Shown one piece after another: positions 1-5,924 of a DNA stretch of 9,126 nucleotides. The DNA comes from an uncultured Porphyromonadaceae bacterium. GTDB taxonomy: Bacteria; Bacteroidota; Bacteroidia; Bacteroidales; Muribaculaceae. The position numbers and the translations under genes are program-made. The notes beneath the pieces were generated by a model that did not search any database, was not told where the DNA came from, and saw only the letters and a list, made by a program, of their open reading frames with translations. The number at the start of each line of letters is the position of its first letter. Within the stretch, counting starts at the first letter, position 1. The stretch spans positions 1-9,126 of the forward strand of contig CAJJOO010000034.1 of assembly GCA_905193395.1 (NCBI GenBank), in the 5' to 3' direction.

Positions 1-489
1 AACGAGTTCGGCCATCCCGAGTGGATTGACTTCCCCCGCGAGGGCAACGGCTGGAGTTACAAATATGCCCGTCGCCAGTGGGACCTCGTGGACCGCGACG
101 ACCTGCAATACAAGTTCCTCAACGCCTTCGACAACGCCATGGTGGCCCTCGTGGCCGGCGTCTACAACTTCCAGTCGCTGCCAATACGCAAACTCTGGGA
201 GAAGGACGACGACCAGGTTCTTGCCTTCATGCGCGGAGACCTGGTGCTCGTGTTCAACTTCAGCCCCTTCAAGTCGTTCGACGGCTACGGCATCCTGGCC
301 CCCGGCGGCTCGTACGACGTAGTTCTCAGCACCGACAACCCCGCCTTCGGCGGCTACGGCAACATCGACGAGAACGTCGAGCACCTGACGGCGCCCGACG
401 CCCTCTATGCTCCGGCCGGAGTGGAGTGGCTGCGGCTGTATCTGCCGGCCCGCTCGGCCCAGGTTCTTCGGCTGCGCCGTGCCCGTTGA
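1..489 (+). CDS. glgB: 1,4-alpha-glucan branching enzyme, C-terminal part (5' end outside window)
   Basis: This is the last 162 codons of a glycogen branching enzyme, read in frame from base 1 to a TGA at 487-489. The enzyme cuts alpha-1,4-glucan chains and re-attaches them as alpha-1,6 branches in cytoplasmic glycogen. Visible here is the end of the catalytic GH13 barrel, with the signature NEFGHPEWIDFPREGNGW, then YARRQW and KFLNAFDNAM, followed by the all-beta C-terminal domain (FMRGDLVLVFNFSPFKSF, then GGYGNIDENVEH, then a final strand LRLYLPARSAQVLRLRR). The EFGHPEW/DFPREGN/YARRQW string is that of the GH13_8 group, which holds eukaryotic branching enzymes and those of many Bacteroidetes, rather than the E. 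coli GlgB type. The N-terminal domain and catalytic residues lie upstream of the window. A terminator follows, so it looks unrelated to the fimbrial operon. Confidence 0.93.
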   Translation, partial: NEFGHPEWIDFPREGNGWSYKYARRQWDLVDRDDLQYKFLNAFDNAMVALVAGVYNFQSLPIRKLWEKDDDQVLAFMRGDLVLVFNFSPFKSFDGYGILAPGGSYDVVLSTDNPAFGGYGNIDENVEHLTAPDALYAPAGVEWLRLYLPARSAQVLRLRRAR

Positions 490-493
490 TTCC

Positions 494-513
494 GGCTGCT
501 CCGGAGAGCAGCC
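494..513 (+). other. small hairpin just after the branching enzyme stop
   Basis: GGCTGCT (494-500) pairs perfectly with AGCAGCC (507-513) around a 6-base loop, five bases after the stop codon. There is no T-run after it, so it is not a complete intrinsic terminator by itself. It may protect the mRNA 3' end or assist the terminator that follows at 560. Confidence 0.4.
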
Positions 514-559
514 CTACGCATGGCAAACCCTACTTTCATTCCTATTTCTAAACTGAAAG

Positions 560-592
560 TCCCTGCGGCTGTGTTAATGCCGCAGGGATTTT
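560..592 (+). terminator. intrinsic terminator of the branching enzyme gene
   Basis: TCCCTGCGGC (560-569) and GCCGCAGGGA (579-588) form a perfect 10-bp GC-rich stem with a 9-base loop, followed directly by TTTT (589-592). It lies 70 bases after the branching enzyme stop and upstream of the fimbrial promoter, and it should separate the two transcription units. Confidence 0.88.
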
Positions 593-610
593 GCGTTAAA
601 TATCGCGCCT

Positions 611-625
611 GAATATTAAATATTC
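611..625. promoter_or_regulatory. perfect 15-bp palindrome upstream of the fimbrial promoter (candidate operator)
   Basis: GAATATT-A-AATATTC is a perfect 7-1-7 palindrome. Its right edge lies 30 bases upstream of the predicted -33 box, which puts its centre near -75 relative to the predicted transcription start. That distance would suit an activator dimer. AT-rich palindromes do arise by chance in AT-rich gaps, so binding is an inference. Confidence 0.35.
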
Positions 626-655
626 TTAAACCGAAGATGCACCCGGCTCCAACAT

Positions 656-687
656 TTTGTAAATGCAGCGAAAAATGCCTAACTTTG
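656..687 (+). promoter_or_regulatory. Bacteroidetes-type sigma promoter for the fimbrial operon
   Basis: TTTG (656-659, -33 box) is separated by 20 bases from TAACTTTG (680-687), which matches the Bacteroidetes -7 consensus TAnnTTTG completely. Spacing of about 19-21 is normal. The predicted start is about 691-695, giving a leader of roughly 255 bases before the ATG at 949. It lies downstream of the terminator at 560-592 and points at the fimbrial genes. No equally good match was seen in the other intergenic gaps of the run. Confidence 0.72.
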
Positions 688-711
688 CCTGCTCTTAGCG
701 CGATAGTAGTT

Positions 712-900
712 TCATTTTGCCTGTGTTATCGCGCTGATGATGTCAAAACCAAACATATCTTTTGCTATGCTCTCTCTCAACAACGACATAAAGGCAAAGA
801 CTCGCATAAAACGTGACGGGAATTCCCGGTGGCGGTCGGATAATCCGGCCTCCGCGTTTGTCATGTGCCGTGAGTCGCTGGCATAGGCAATTTTACGCAT
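712..900 (-). CDS. possible small protein or conserved element, 62 codons, antisense in the leader region
   Basis: An open frame of 62 codons runs leftward from an ATG at 898-900 to a TGA at 712-714, inside the otherwise gene-free stretch before the fimbrial operon. The product would be basic and hydrophobic in patches (MRKIAYASDSRH at the start, RFMRVFAFMSLL in the middle, IISAITQAK at the end), with no signal peptide and no domain I recognise. There is no clear ribosome site or -33/-7 promoter upstream on that strand. Short ORFs of this flavour are, from memory and unverified, annotated in intergenic DNA of related Bacteroidales, so this might be a dispersed repeat or conserved leader RNA rather than a gene. 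Its last codons overlap the inverted repeat at 697-735. Confidence 0.25.
   Translation of the reverse strand: MRKIAYASDSRHMTNAEAGLSDRHREFPSRFMRVFAFMSLLRESIAKDMFGFDIISAITQAK
817..855 (+). other. two dyads in the predicted fimbrial mRNA leader
   Basis: CGGGAATTCCCG (817-828) is a perfect 12-bp palindrome. It is followed by a nested dyad: CGGAT (837-841) with ATCCG (843-847), flanked by GCGG (832-835) with CCGC (852-855). Both lie in the predicted 5' leader, about 95-130 bases before the first start codon. They may reflect a structured leader or protein-binding sites. No known riboswitch class is recognised. Confidence 0.3.
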
Positions 901-948
901 AAGTCAACTGTTCAAACAACATTCATAAACAAAGACAAGATTCAGGAA

Positions 949-1533
949 ATGAAGCAGCGTCTGTTAACCCTAATCCTTGCGATAGCGGCCCTTGCCGGCG
1001 TGGCGCAGATGAGCAACGTCGCCGTCAAGACCAATCTGCTCTACGACGCCACGGCTAGCCCCAACCTCGGCGTGGAGTGGGGCTTCGCGCCTAAATGGTC
1101 GGCCGACATATCGGGCAATTTCAACGACTGGGCAATCAAGGACCACCTGTGGAAACACTGGTTCGTGCAGCCGGAAATCCGCTACTGGTTCTGCGAGCGC
1201 TTTTCGGGCCACTTCCTGGCCGCCCACGCCATCGCCGGCGAATACAACTGGGGCAACTGGGGCAGCCACACCTTCAATTTCCTGGGCAACGACTTCGACG
1301 AACTGCAGACCCGCCGCCACCAGGGGTGGGGAGCCGGCCTGGGCGTTGGCTACGGCTACACCCATATGCTCTCGCGCCACTGGAGCATCGAGGGCGAGAT
1401 TGCCCTGGGCTGGATCTACACCCGCTACGACGTGTATCCCTGCGCCTCCTGCGGCCGCAAAATCCGCGAAAACGCCGTCCACAACTATGTAGGCCCCACA
1501 AAGGCTGCCATCAACATTATTTACGTATTCTAA
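949..1533 (+). CDS. DUF3575 family outer-membrane beta-barrel protein
   Basis: This 194-aa protein is the first gene of the fimbrial run. Residues 1-20 are a signal peptide (basic start, LLTLILAIAALAGVAQ, cleavage near Q20), so it is exported. The mature part opens with VKTNLLYDATASPNLGVEWG, the hallmark of DUF3575. It continues with alternating aromatic strands (WSADISGNFNDW, PEIRYWFCERF, HFLAAHAIAGEYNWG, GWGAGLGVGYGYTHML, SIEGEIALGWIYTRYD), a CASC pair at 165-168, and NYVGPTKAAINIIYVF ending in Phe, as outer-membrane barrels commonly do. DUF3575 proteins often lie next to DUF3868 proteins and fimbrillins in Bacteroidales; their exact role is not established. The start fits because the signal peptide begins there. 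AGGA lies too close to the ATG to act as a normal ribosome site, and such sites are often weak in this phylum. The next gene is 16 bases away. Confidence 0.88.
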   Translation: MKQRLLTLILAIAALAGVAQMSNVAVKTNLLYDATASPNLGVEWGFAPKWSADISGNFNDWAIKDHLWKHWFVQPEIRYWFCERFSGHFLAAHAIAGEYNWGNWGSHTFNFLGNDFDELQTRRHQGWGAGLGVGYGYTHMLSRHWSIEGEIALGWIYTRYDVYPCASCGRKIRENAVHNYVGPTKAAINIIYVF

Positions 1534-1549
1534 AAACCGCTCGCCAGCC

Positions 1550-3037
1550 ATGTCAGTATTAAAATACATCCTGTCAGCCGCCATTCTGGCCGGCACCGTA
1601 TCGGCCGGGGCGCACACGCTGCCCTCTCTGGCCGTCACGGACCTCTCGGTGAGCCGCACCGACAACAATACGCTGGTCCTGACCATGAATGTGCAGCCCG
1701 AACAGTACAATCTGGGCATCAACCGCGAACTCTCGCTGGTGCCCGTGGTCTATAACGCCGATTCCACCCGCTCGGCCGTCATGCCCGAAGTGATTCTGGC
1801 CGGACGCGCACGCTATATCCGCTATCAGCGCGACGGCGAGACCCTGCCGGCCGGCGCTACCCTGCTGCAGAGCGGCCGCGGAAATGCTTTCACCTACACC
1901 GCCGCCATTCCATTCGAGGACTGGATGGTGCGCTCGACCGTGGCGATCGACTGCCGCGAGCACGGCTGCTGCGGACGCGACGAACGCAACGTCGCCGTGC
2001 CCGTCGCACGCCTCGACTACTCGCCCCGCGAGTATGTGGCACCCGACTTCATCGCCACGCCCCCGCAGGCTTCCGGCGACAAGGTGGTGGAAATCAGCGG
2101 CCAGGCTTATATCGATTTCCGCGTGAACCGCACCGAAATCGACCCCGGATACCGCAAGAACCCCGCCGAACTGGCCAAAATCATCGCCTCGATCAATCCC
2201 GTGCGCGACAATCCCGACGCCACCATCACCGACATATATATCAAGGGTTTCGCCTCGCCCGAGGGTCCCTACAACAACAACGTGCGCCTGGCCAAGGGCC
2301 GTACCGAGGCCCTGCGCGACTATGTTATGTCGCGCTATGCTTTCGCCCCCTCGCTGTTCCACCTCTCCTCGGAACCCGAGGACTGGGACGGCCTGCGCGA
2401 CTCGCTGCAGAACGGCATACTGCCTCACCGCGCCGAACTCCTGGAAATCGCCAACAGCGACTTGGCTCCCGACGTGAAGGACGCCACAATGCGCCGCCGC
2501 TTCCCCCAGGACTATAAATATATCCTCGAGGTGATTTACCCGGCCCTGCGCCATTCCGACTACCGTATCCGCTACAACATACGCCAGTATACGGACCTTG
2601 ACGAAATCCGCCGCGTGATGCGCGAGCGCCCGGGCAACCTCTCGCTCAACGAATTTCACCTGCTGGCCCAGTCCTATCCCGTCGGTTCCGACGAGTACAA
2701 CGAGGTCTACAGCGTGGCCGTGAGGATGTTCCCCGAAGACTCGGTGAGCAACATCAACGCCGCCGTCGTCGCCCTGGGCAAAGGCCAGTATGACGCCGTC
2801 GAGAGTTACCTGTCGCACGTCGACGCCTCATCGCCCGCCGTGGCCTATATCCGCGGCGTCGCAGCCGCCCGCCGCGGCGACTACGACACGGCCCGCACGC
2901 TGCTGACCGCAGCCTCGGCCGCCGGACTGCCCCAGGCTCCCGCCGCTCTCGAATCGCTTGAACGACATATATCCATGGGCAACGCCGTCGAATACATCGA
3001 CGACCGCAAGCCCCGGACTTTCACACGAGAAAAATAA
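1550..3037 (+). CDS. DUF3868 protein with OmpA-like domain and TPR-like C-terminus
   Basis: This 495-aa exported protein has a signal peptide at residues 1-21 (MSVLKYILSAAILAGTVSAG). Residues about 25-160 form a beta-rich DUF3868-type region (LAVTDLSVSRTDNNTLVLTM) with a cysteine cluster CREHGCC at 135-141. Residues about 180-270 are OmpA/MotB-like: AYIDFRVNRTEIDP, then IYIKGFASPEGPYNNN (230-244), then RLAKGRTEALRDYV (246-259). SPEG replaces the usual TDxxG loop, as is frequent in Bacteroidetes. The C-terminal third is helical; residues about 392-480 (NAAVVALGKGQYDAVESYL, then VAYIRGVAAARRGDYDTAR) look like TPR repeats. In Bacteroidales such proteins sit with DUF3575 and Mfa-type fimbrillins, which suggests an outer-membrane or peptidoglycan-linked part of pilus assembly or anchoring; that role is inferred. 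It starts 16 bases after the upstream stop and is probably cotranscribed. Confidence 0.85.
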   Translation: MSVLKYILSAAILAGTVSAGAHTLPSLAVTDLSVSRTDNNTLVLTMNVQPEQYNLGINRELSLVPVVYNADSTRSAVMPEVILAGRARYIRYQRDGETLPAGATLLQSGRGNAFTYTAAIPFEDWMVRSTVAIDCREHGCCGRDERNVAVPVARLDYSPREYVAPDFIATPPQASGDKVVEISGQAYIDFRVNRTEIDPGYRKNPAELAKIIASINPVRDNPDATITDIYIKGFASPEGPYNNNVRLAKGRTEALRDYVMSRYAFAPSLFHLSSEPEDWDGLRDSLQNGILPHRAELLEIANSDLAPDVKDATMRRRFPQDYKYILEVIYPALRHSDYRIRYNIRQYTDLDEIRRVMRERPGNLSLNEFHLLAQSYPVGSDEYNEVYSVAVRMFPEDSVSNINAAVVALGKGQYDAVESYLSHVDASSPAVAYIRGVAAARRGDYDTARTLLTAASAAGLPQAPAALESLERHISMGNAVEYIDDRKPRTFTREK

Positions 3038-3078
3038 ACAATAAATATCAATTAATTATTAACCAATCTATTCTTACA

Positions 3079-4773
3079 ATGAAGTTATTAAACTGGATTC
3101 TTGCAGGCGCAGCCGCCCTGAGCCTCTCCGCCTGCAGCAGTGAAGACGCTCCGAACCCCGGTCCCGGCTCTGAAACCACCACCGAGGGTATCTACTCTTC
3201 AATCTATTTCCGCATGCCCGAGGCACGTTCCGAAGCCTCCGAAGGCGAAGAGGAAGGCAAGGACTCCGAAAACCGCGTCGGTTCCATCGTCGTTATCCTC
3301 GCCGACACCGAGAATAAGTTCGTGACCTACGCCATGAGCGATAACCCCCGTATCGAAAACGGTGTCCACACCATCGTATTCGAGGACAAGGAAGTTCTCT
3401 ACAACGAGGCCGGTCACGTCCTGAATGTTTACGCATACTGCAACGTTTCCGAGACATTCCGCGCCAAAATCGCTGCCCTCACCACCGGCGACGATTTCCT
3501 CGACATCGCTTTCGATGAGGCTGATCCCTCGTCCATCTGGGCCAAGAACGGCTTCCTGATGGCAAGCATCGGCAAGGTCACCACCTCTCTGCCTGACAAG
3601 GGCACACTGGAGACCTACAACTCGCCCAGCCACGCATTCCCCCTGGGTAACGTAGATGTTGTCCGTCTGGCCACCCGTTACGACTTCCGTGACGCCGCTC
3701 CCGACCCCGACAAGGCCCTCACCTATCCCGTCTACAACGAGCAGCTGCTGCCCGACGGCGTAACTATTGACGGCCGCGACATTCCCGTCAAGGGCGCCGA
3801 CGGCACAGTCACCCTGCAGCCCTCTACCGCCGCTACTGCCGATCAACTTGCTGAAATCCACCAGGCTGATGTAGTGTTCACCCGCGTTGCCCTGTTCAAC
3901 CTCAACAAGAACTTCTACTATCTGCCCCGCACCGTGGACTTCACGCCCGCTACCCCTGAAGTAGAAGGCCAGGCTCCCACCGAAAACGGTACCTACGGCA
4001 CAACCGTAAACTACGTTCCCGGTTATCCCCTGTTCGACACCGAAGGTTTCGTCGTGACTCCCGACACCAAGTCGTATCTCCTGCCCCTGCCCGCAGCCAT
4101 CGATCCCCTGAATCCCGAAGCCAGCGGCCTCACTTTCGATTCCCTCGCAGGCATCCTCGGCGGTGAAGAAGACAACGACAACACCTGGAACGGCGAAAAC
4201 AAACCCGAATGGCAGAAATTCCACATCTGGCGCTACGGCACTGAGAACACCTGGAAGCAGGGTCTGCAGACCAACGCCAACACCACCGGTTTCGTATTCG
4301 AGGCCAAGATTGTAGCCGATGCCAAAGCCGCTGACGACAAGACCCCGATGTACATCTTCAACAACGTGCTCTATGTCAACGCCCAGGCTATCTACGCAGC
4401 ACTGCTTGAGCAGCCCGCTTCGACCCTCGCCACCGCCTTCAAGGCCTGCTTCGACGTGACCGGTACCGGCGCTGCCGAAAAGGCCGACGCCGATTTCGAA
4501 GCCAACGGCTTCCAGCGCTACGTGGCCAACGCAGCCGGCGACTTCCTGTGCTACTACTTCTACTTCAACAAGCACAACGAAGACAACATGTCCCAGTACG
4601 TCAGCAACATGGAGTTTGCCAACGTCCGCAACAACATCTACAAACTCTACATCGAAAAGGTCGGCCGCATCGGTACCTTCAAACCCACCGATGTTGACGA
4701 CTGGGATACCTACTTCACCATCAGCGTGACCGTCAAGGACTGGCTGGTTCGTGTGAACGGCATCAAGTTCTGA
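3079..4773 (+). CDS. Mfa1-like major fimbrillin lipoprotein (type V pilus shaft subunit)
   Basis: This 564-aa lipoprotein precursor is close in length to P. gingivalis Mfa1 (about 563 aa). Residues 1-19 are a lipoprotein signal ending in LSLSAC (lipidated C19), followed by SSED and a Pro/Gly linker. A first strand (IYSSIYFRM, 38-46) leads into a charged loop with R50 and a run of Glu, then ENRVGSIVVILAD (64-76). P. gingivalis Mfa1 and FimA are cut by Arg-gingipain at Arg49 and Arg46, so R50 is a candidate processing site. Further fimbrillin features are VYAYCN (117-122), GFLMAS (158-163) and VVRLATRYDF (194-203). A C-terminal fimbrillin domain has VRNNIYKLYIEKVGRIGTF and ends in VKDWLVRVNGIKF. 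About 6 of 16 Arg codons are CGT against mostly CGC in the gene before, and the upstream gap is A/T-rich, both in line with high expression. A hairpin plus T-tract follows. Confidence 0.88.
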   Translation: MKLLNWILAGAAALSLSACSSEDAPNPGPGSETTTEGIYSSIYFRMPEARSEASEGEEEGKDSENRVGSIVVILADTENKFVTYAMSDNPRIENGVHTIVFEDKEVLYNEAGHVLNVYAYCNVSETFRAKIAALTTGDDFLDIAFDEADPSSIWAKNGFLMASIGKVTTSLPDKGTLETYNSPSHAFPLGNVDVVRLATRYDFRDAAPDPDKALTYPVYNEQLLPDGVTIDGRDIPVKGADGTVTLQPSTAATADQLAEIHQADVVFTRVALFNLNKNFYYLPRTVDFTPATPEVEGQAPTENGTYGTTVNYVPGYPLFDTEGFVVTPDTKSYLLPLPAAIDPLNPEASGLTFDSLAGILGGEEDNDNTWNGENKPEWQKFHIWRYGTENTWKQGLQTNANTTGFVFEAKIVADAKAADDKTPMYIFNNVLYVNAQAIYAALLEQPASTLATAFKACFDVTGTGAAEKADADFEANGFQRYVANAAGDFLCYYFYFNKHNEDNMSQYVSNMEFANVRNNIYKLYIEKVGRIGTFKPTDVDDWDTYFTISVTVKDWLVRVNGIKF

Positions 4774-4798
4774 TTTCGTAATTCTCTTCCATAACCAC

Positions 4799-4842
4799 AC
4801 ACCGGCGGCAGCGTCCGCCGCCGCCGGTGTTTCCTCTTTTTT
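4799..4842 (+). terminator. operon-internal terminator or attenuator after the major fimbrillin
   Basis: ACACCGGCGGC (4799-4809) and GCCGCCGGTGT (4820-4830) form a perfect 11-bp, very GC-rich stem with a 10-base loop, followed by TTCCTCTTTTTT (4831-4842). It sits 25 bases after the major fimbrillin stop and 19 bases before the anchor gene, in the same direction. The likely effect is partial termination, so that the shaft subunit is made in excess over anchor and tip. Full termination would need another promoter in 4843-4861, and none is seen. Confidence 0.82.
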
Positions 4843-4861
4843 CTGAATCATATATAAAACA

Positions 4862-5878
4862 ATGACAATCAAACGGCAATTCATCCTACCCCTGGCCACA
4901 GCCTTCCTGATGGCTCCGATGACCATGCTCACGTCGTGCGGCAGCGTTTTCGACGACCTGGACCCCTGTCCGGCCGGCATCGAACTGCGTTTTGTCTATG
5001 ACCACAACCTTGAGTCGGCCAACGCATTCCCCTCGCAGGTGGATTGTCTGACGCTATATATCTACGACGAGCAGGGCAACTACGTCACCACCCGTACCGA
5101 AACAACCGACGTGCTTGCCGACGAGAACTATCGCATGGCCGTCGACCTCGCGCCCGGCAACTACCGCGCCGTGGCCTACGGCGGTATCGCCTGCGACAAG
5201 GCCTCGTTCGTCCACACCACCTCGGCTCCCGCTGCCGGAGCGAAAATCTCCGACCTGGGCATGACCCTTTCCGACGACCACATCGGCAATCTGCTCCACG
5301 ACCATTTCCACGGCATTGTCGATTTCCGCGTCACGGGCGATTCTCCCGCCTACAACACCGTCACCCTGCACATGAAAAAGACCACAAACAATGTGCGCGT
5401 CTTGCTGCAGAACCTCAACGGCCAGCCCCTGGACGGCAACGATTTTGAATTCAGTATTATCGACGACAACACTGTCCTCGACCAAGATAACACCCCCGTG
5501 CATGTGGGCAACACCGTCTACGACGCATGGAGCAAGGGCACCGTCAGCACCGCTTCCGTAGCCCGCGACGGCGCCGTGACCGACGTCACCATGGCCTACG
5601 GCGAAATTTCCACCTCGCGCTTCCACACCTCGATGGCCGACAAGGCCCGTCTGGTGGTGTACAGCAAGAAGGCCGCACGCGAAATCATTGACATTCCGCT
5701 TCACACCTACCTGTGCTTCACCAAGAGCGACGCCTCCAATTGGAGCGACCAGGAATTCCTGGACCGCGGAAGCCAGTGGAACCTCACATTCGTCCTCGCC
5801 TCGAACAACACCTGGCACCAGGTGGTGATTCAGACCGGACCATGGCGTGTGCGCATCAATAATATTAACTTCGACTGA
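4862..5878 (+). CDS. FimB/Mfa2 family fimbrial anchor lipoprotein
   Basis: This 338-aa protein has a lipoprotein signal ending in MLTSC (lipidated C26). The mature N-terminus has the FimB/Mfa2 family (PF08842) hallmark: CPAGIELRFVYDHN (36-49), then NAFPSQVDCLTLYIYDEQGNYV (54-75). Later hallmarks are LAPGNYRAVAYGG (96-108), LHDHFHG (145-151) and MKKTTNNVRVLLQNLNG (171-187). It ends in GPWRVRINNINFD, similar to the end of the major fimbrillin. In P. gingivalis, Mfa2 and FimB are retained in the outer membrane, anchor the fimbria and limit its length (Mfa2 is about 324 aa). Unlike the other three subunits here, no Arg or Lys lies between the first two strands (residues 44-68), which fits a protein that is not trimmed. 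The gene follows the internal terminator and is 46 bases from the next gene's proposed start. Confidence 0.9.
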   Translation: MTIKRQFILPLATAFLMAPMTMLTSCGSVFDDLDPCPAGIELRFVYDHNLESANAFPSQVDCLTLYIYDEQGNYVTTRTETTDVLADENYRMAVDLAPGNYRAVAYGGIACDKASFVHTTSAPAAGAKISDLGMTLSDDHIGNLLHDHFHGIVDFRVTGDSPAYNTVTLHMKKTTNNVRVLLQNLNGQPLDGNDFEFSIIDDNTVLDQDNTPVHVGNTVYDAWSKGTVSTASVARDGAVTDVTMAYGEISTSRFHTSMADKARLVVYSKKAAREIIDIPLHTYLCFTKSDASNWSDQEFLDRGSQWNLTFVLASNNTWHQVVIQTGPWRVRINNINFD

Positions 5879-5924
5879 TCATAACCTCTCTCAAATATAT
5901 AGTATTCAGATTCACAGACGTCCG

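Larger units (their letters stand above)
601..735. repeat. three copies of a TATCGCGC-type repeat around the promoter
   Basis: TATCGCGC occurs at 601-608, in reverse complement at 698-705 (GCGCGATA), and again forward at 727-734. Copies 1 and 2 form an inverted repeat that encloses the promoter. Copies 2 and 3 form a 9-bp inverted repeat (697-705 with 727-735, spacer 21 bases) that could also fold as an RNA hairpin near the 5' end of the transcript. An 8-bp direct repeat TTTGCCTG (684-691 and 716-723) is interleaved. The roles could be invertible-element ends, operator half-sites or an mRNA stabilising stem; the sequence does not decide between them. Confidence 0.5.

Noticed and set aside
750..781. 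Minus-strand promoter-like match (GTTG, 20 bases, TATGTTTG)
   Set aside because: The -7 box fits TAnnTTTG, but it lies inside the small antisense ORF and would drive transcription only into the dyad and the back of the terminator. A single short match of this kind can occur by chance.
817..828. CGGGAATTCCCG as an insertion sequence end or attachment site
   Set aside because: No matching partner repeat, target duplication or transposase was seen nearby.
3038..3078. Separate promoter for the major fimbrillin in the AT-rich 41-base gap
   Set aside because: No TTTG plus TAnnTTTG pair at suitable spacing is present. The A/T richness is more simply explained as an open translation start region.
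3199..4980. 593-codon open frame on the minus strand opposite the major fimbrillin
   Set aside because: It mirrors the fimbrillin gene, is dominated by Val/Gly as expected from reading GC-rich sense codons backwards, and crosses the terminator and the start of the anchor gene. The sense protein is a clear family member.
5847..5924. Longer N-terminus for the minor fimbrillin from an ATG at 5847
   Set aside because: It would overlap the end of the anchor gene by 32 bases and place 26 residues before an intact lipoprotein signal. The ATG at 5925 starts exactly at that signal.
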